Source: Phycisphaerae bacterium
GTDB taxonomy: Bacteria; Planctomycetota; Phycisphaerae; JAAYCJ01
Assembly (NCBI GenBank): GCA_015486815.1
Contig: WFQY01000153.1
Span: forward strand, 1 to 7,866
Length of the DNA stretch: 7,866 bases
Direction: 5' to 3'
Position 1 is the first letter of the stretch, and the number at the start of each line of letters is the position of its first letter. The notes below the pieces were generated by a model. It saw only the letters and a list, made by a program, of their open reading frames with translations, did no database searches and was not told where the DNA came from. Below are positions 5,868 to 7,866 of the stretch, piece after piece. The translations under genes and the position numbers were made by a program.

Positions 5868-5905
5868 AAAAAATTTGCCCGCTTTTATACCGAAAACGGG
5901 CAAAT
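5868..5905 (-). terminator. Rho-independent terminator of the secretin gene
   Basis: A perfect 9-bp stem ATTTGCCCG (5873-5881) with CGGGCAAAT (5897-5905) encloses a 15-nt loop whose TTTT/GAAA arms can pair further. Reading the complement strand, the stem is followed directly by TTTTTT (complement of 5868-5873). It lies about 30 bp past the secretin stop at 5937 and ahead of the next complement-strand gene. The other strand lacks an immediate T-run. Confidence 0.88.
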
Positions 5906-5936
5906 CGAAAATTACTATAATTTTTATATCTATGCG

Positions 5937-7866
5937 TCAATTGCCGAGATGTAAAGCAGCGGTAACTCCCGGTTCGAGTTCTTCTCTTACCATAATCTTC
6001 GGCTTTACCAGTACGAGCAATGTAAAGTTATCTCTCGTAACCGCACGATTAGAGAAAAATCTCTTGATAATAGGAATCTTATTTAATACGGGCGGGCCTG
6101 CTCCTATTTCTATTTCTCCATTCATCTTCAACCCGCCTACCAGTAGCGTTCCGCCATCGGGTACGGAAACAACACTTTCCACACGAGTAACTTTTCTTGC
6201 GGGATATGTATATGTGGAATATCCCACACTACCGGCAGATATGATAGGAACGCTTACCGTAAGGTCAGCTTCGGGCGAGCGGTATGTTATCTGCGGAACA
6301 ATATACATATTCACATAGCGGAAATCACGAGTAGTCGCACGTACCGCTAAAACAGTTCCGAATCCTACATAATCGACGGTAGGTTCAGCACCGGCAGATT
6401 CCTCGCCTGTAACCACATCTATCGATTCAATATACGGCACGTCGTTCTCGACTTCAATATATCCGAGCGTGCCGTTTTGCATTACGACTCTCGGAGCTTG
6501 AACTATTGAGCTATATTTATCCATCTGTGTAGCTTCAAGCAGGAAGTTTACCTGCAAATCGTCAAGGAACGCACCCATTATCTGAAATGCGGGTCGAGCT
6601 GCCATTCCCGCGAGATTGCCCGGCAGGCTCGTATCCTGAGGAACAGCGAGCGTGTTAGACGCATTAAGCATCGGTACAGGTGTCATCTTGCTTGATTTCG
6701 GGCTTGAATTTCCGCCGACGGGAATCAATCCCCAATGACCGTATGGCTGAACGTATGTCGGCGGAACCGCACCTGCACCTGCTACAGGCGAAAGCGGAAG
6801 CGCTCCAAGCTGAGAAAATGCCCTTGGTTGTACTATTTGATTGCCCGCACCTTCCGGCACCGTATTTCCCCATGTGTTTTCCGCACCGGTAAAGTCATAT
6901 CCTGCATGCGACTGATTGAAGATAATGTCCAGATCAAGGCCTATCTTTTCCAAGAAATTGCTCGATACCGTAATAAATCTCGACTCCATTGCGATCTGCA
7001 CGGTCTGTGTTTCACGAAGCTTTTCAAGCAGAGCAGCTATTTCGTCGTGCACTTCGGGCGTTTGATAGATAATCAACCACCGTTTACGCCAAACATCTAT
7101 TGTCCCTTCGCCACCGTTTTCATACCAGCTGTCGGGTCTGACTACAGTAGTGATGAGCGTCTTGAGCAAATCCACCAGTTCATCGAGGTTTGTCAAGGTC
7201 TCAAATTCTTTTGATTTAAGATCTTCTTGCTGAACCGCTTCTTCTTCCTGTTGCGGTTGAACTTCGGGAATACCGCTCAGGTCAGGATGGTAAGCCATCA
7301 AATCCGCTATATTATATACTCGCGTTTCAAGCCTTCCGACGCGTGGAGTAAGCGAAAGCTCTTTGAGATTGTCTTTGGTCGAGACAACGACCATACCGTC
7401 GGTATCTATGGCATAGTTTATGCCCGCTTCGCTTGGTCCCATTGTTTTTATTATCAGCTTGAGAACGGTTTTGGCGCTTATGTCCTTCAATCCTTCGAAT
7501 ACATCGTATTTGACTTCATCGTCCGCTGAAACTCCCTCAGCTTCCAATACATCCCATCTTACGAAAATCTTTATTCCACGCGAGCGAAGTATTTTAAATG
7601 CCTTTTTCAGTGTGCCCTTGAAAATAGATGTATCCTCAAAAAATGTCTGTTTTAACTTTCGCTCGGTAACTATCGCAGGTGTCTCGCCCGCTACCGTCTT
7701 GCCAAGCCTTTTCATTAACTCCAATCTATTTTTCGATAATTCTTGCCAGTTTTTCGGATATCTTATTTCATCGACCCAGCTAACTCTCGCTTTGTCCGCT
7801 TCGGTTAATGCTTTTCTTCTCTCCCTGTTTATGTCATCCCAAGTACGCTTTTGCTGTTCATAAGAT
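5937..7866 (-). CDS. Secretin (type II/III secretion system outer-membrane channel), 5'-partial
   Basis: This is an outer-membrane ring subunit of the GspD/PilQ superfamily. The frame stays open to the window edge: 47 further codons precede the TTG at 7724, with no stop. The real start and any signal peptide therefore lie outside, and at least 642 residues are encoded. Numbering from that TTG: an STN-like domain at about 34-118 (KAFKILRSRGIKIFV, VVVSTKDNL), then a Gln/Glu-rich linker at 155-170. Next comes an N-domain-like module at about 180-240 (RPDSWYENGGEG, QTPEVHDEIAALLEKLR). The secretin core runs from about 241 to 580, with QAPRVVMQNG at 409-418, VPDGGTLLVGGL at 521-532 and LNKIPIIKRFFSNR at 547-560. 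A long Pro/Gly/Ser-rich insertion (about 270-375) sits inside the core. The layout resembles planctomycetal secretins. Partner secretion genes are not in view, so type II versus type IV pilus use is open. Confidence 0.9.
   Translation of the reverse strand, partial: SYEQQKRTWDDINRERRKALTEADKARVSWVDEIRYPKNWQELSKNRLELMKRLGKTVAGETPAIVTERKLKQTFFEDTSIFKGTLKKAFKILRSRGIKIFVRWDVLEAEGVSADDEVKYDVFEGLKDISAKTVLKLIIKTMGPSEAGINYAIDTDGMVVVSTKDNLKELSLTPRVGRLETRVYNIADLMAYHPDLSGIPEVQPQQEEEAVQQEDLKSKEFETLTNLDELVDLLKTLITTVVRPDSWYENGGEGTIDVWRKRWLIIYQTPEVHDEIAALLEKLRETQTVQIAMESRFITVSSNFLEKIGLDLDIIFNQSHAGYDFTGAENTWGNTVPEGAGNQIVQPRAFSQLGALPLSPVAGAGAVPPTYVQPYGHWGLIPVGGNSSPKSSKMTPVPMLNASNTLAVPQDTSLPGNLAGMAARPAFQIMGAFLDDLQVNFLLEATQMDKYSSIVQAPRVVMQNGTLGYIEVENDVPYIESIDVVTGEESAGAEPTVDYVGFGTVLAVRATTRDFRYVNMYIVPQITYRSPEADLTVSVPIISAGSVGYSTYTYPARKVTRVESVVSVPDGGTLLVGGLKMNGEIEIGAGPPVLNKIPIIKRFFSNRAVTRDNFTLLVLVKPKIMVREELEPGVTAALHLGN

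Noticed and set aside
5875..6318. Forward frame of 147 codons opposite the secretin
   Set aside because: It starts in the terminator stem and mirrors the secretin coding strand; low-complexity Ser/Thr/Pro product typical of an antisense shadow.

Overview
The window holds two convergent blocks of bacterial chromosome with a small inserted array of integron gene cassettes between them. The long complement-strand gene at the right end is a secretin whose soluble N-terminal layout (STN-like domain, then a PDSW/GG...QTPEVHDEIAALLEKLR-type module) I associate mostly with Planctomycetota. An uncultured planctomycete, perhaps Phycisphaerae-like, is my best guess for the host; this is inference from one protein style and moderate base composition, not proof.

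Layout. (1) 13-1653 (+): GT-C-fold membrane glycosyltransferase. (2) 1654-1834: non-coding, with a 14-bp tandem repeat (two 7-mers per unit) at 1664-1719 and two TATAAT-containing palindromes near 1794-1840. (3) 1835-3820: cassette 1, carrying an N6-adenine DNA methyltransferase of the M.RsrI type followed 9 bp later by an EcoRI/RsrI-type restriction endonuclease, and ending in an attC site. (4) 3821-4538: cassette 2, carrying one gene that joins a PC4-like nucleic-acid-binding domain to a TIGR02391/HEPN-type C-terminal domain with an RX4H motif, and ending in a second attC. (5) 4539-4621: short right flank. (6) 4622-5830 (-): (alpha/alpha)6-barrel protein of glycosidase/epimerase type. (7) 5868-5905 (-): rho-independent terminator. 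(8) 5937-7866 (-): secretin, open at the window edge.

The cassette reading rests on a base-level test. In a true cassette the R'' box of its attC is complementary to G plus the first six bases of the same cassette. Cassette 1 begins TTATAC at 1835 and its R'' is GTATAAC (3755-3761). Cassette 2 begins TTATGC at 3821 and its R'' is GCATAAC (4473-4479). Both match perfectly even though the two differ from each other. The two attC hairpins also share 11 of 13 bases in their apical loops. No integrase gene is visible, so within this window the array is a CALIN (cluster of attC sites lacking an integrase).

Working together: both cassettes look like defence cargo. One is a complete type II restriction-modification system predicted to act on GAATTC; the other is a putative HEPN nuclease. 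They sit between the 3' ends of convergent genes, where insertion should do little damage. The flanking genes point to envelope and polysaccharide biology and have no evident link to the cargo.
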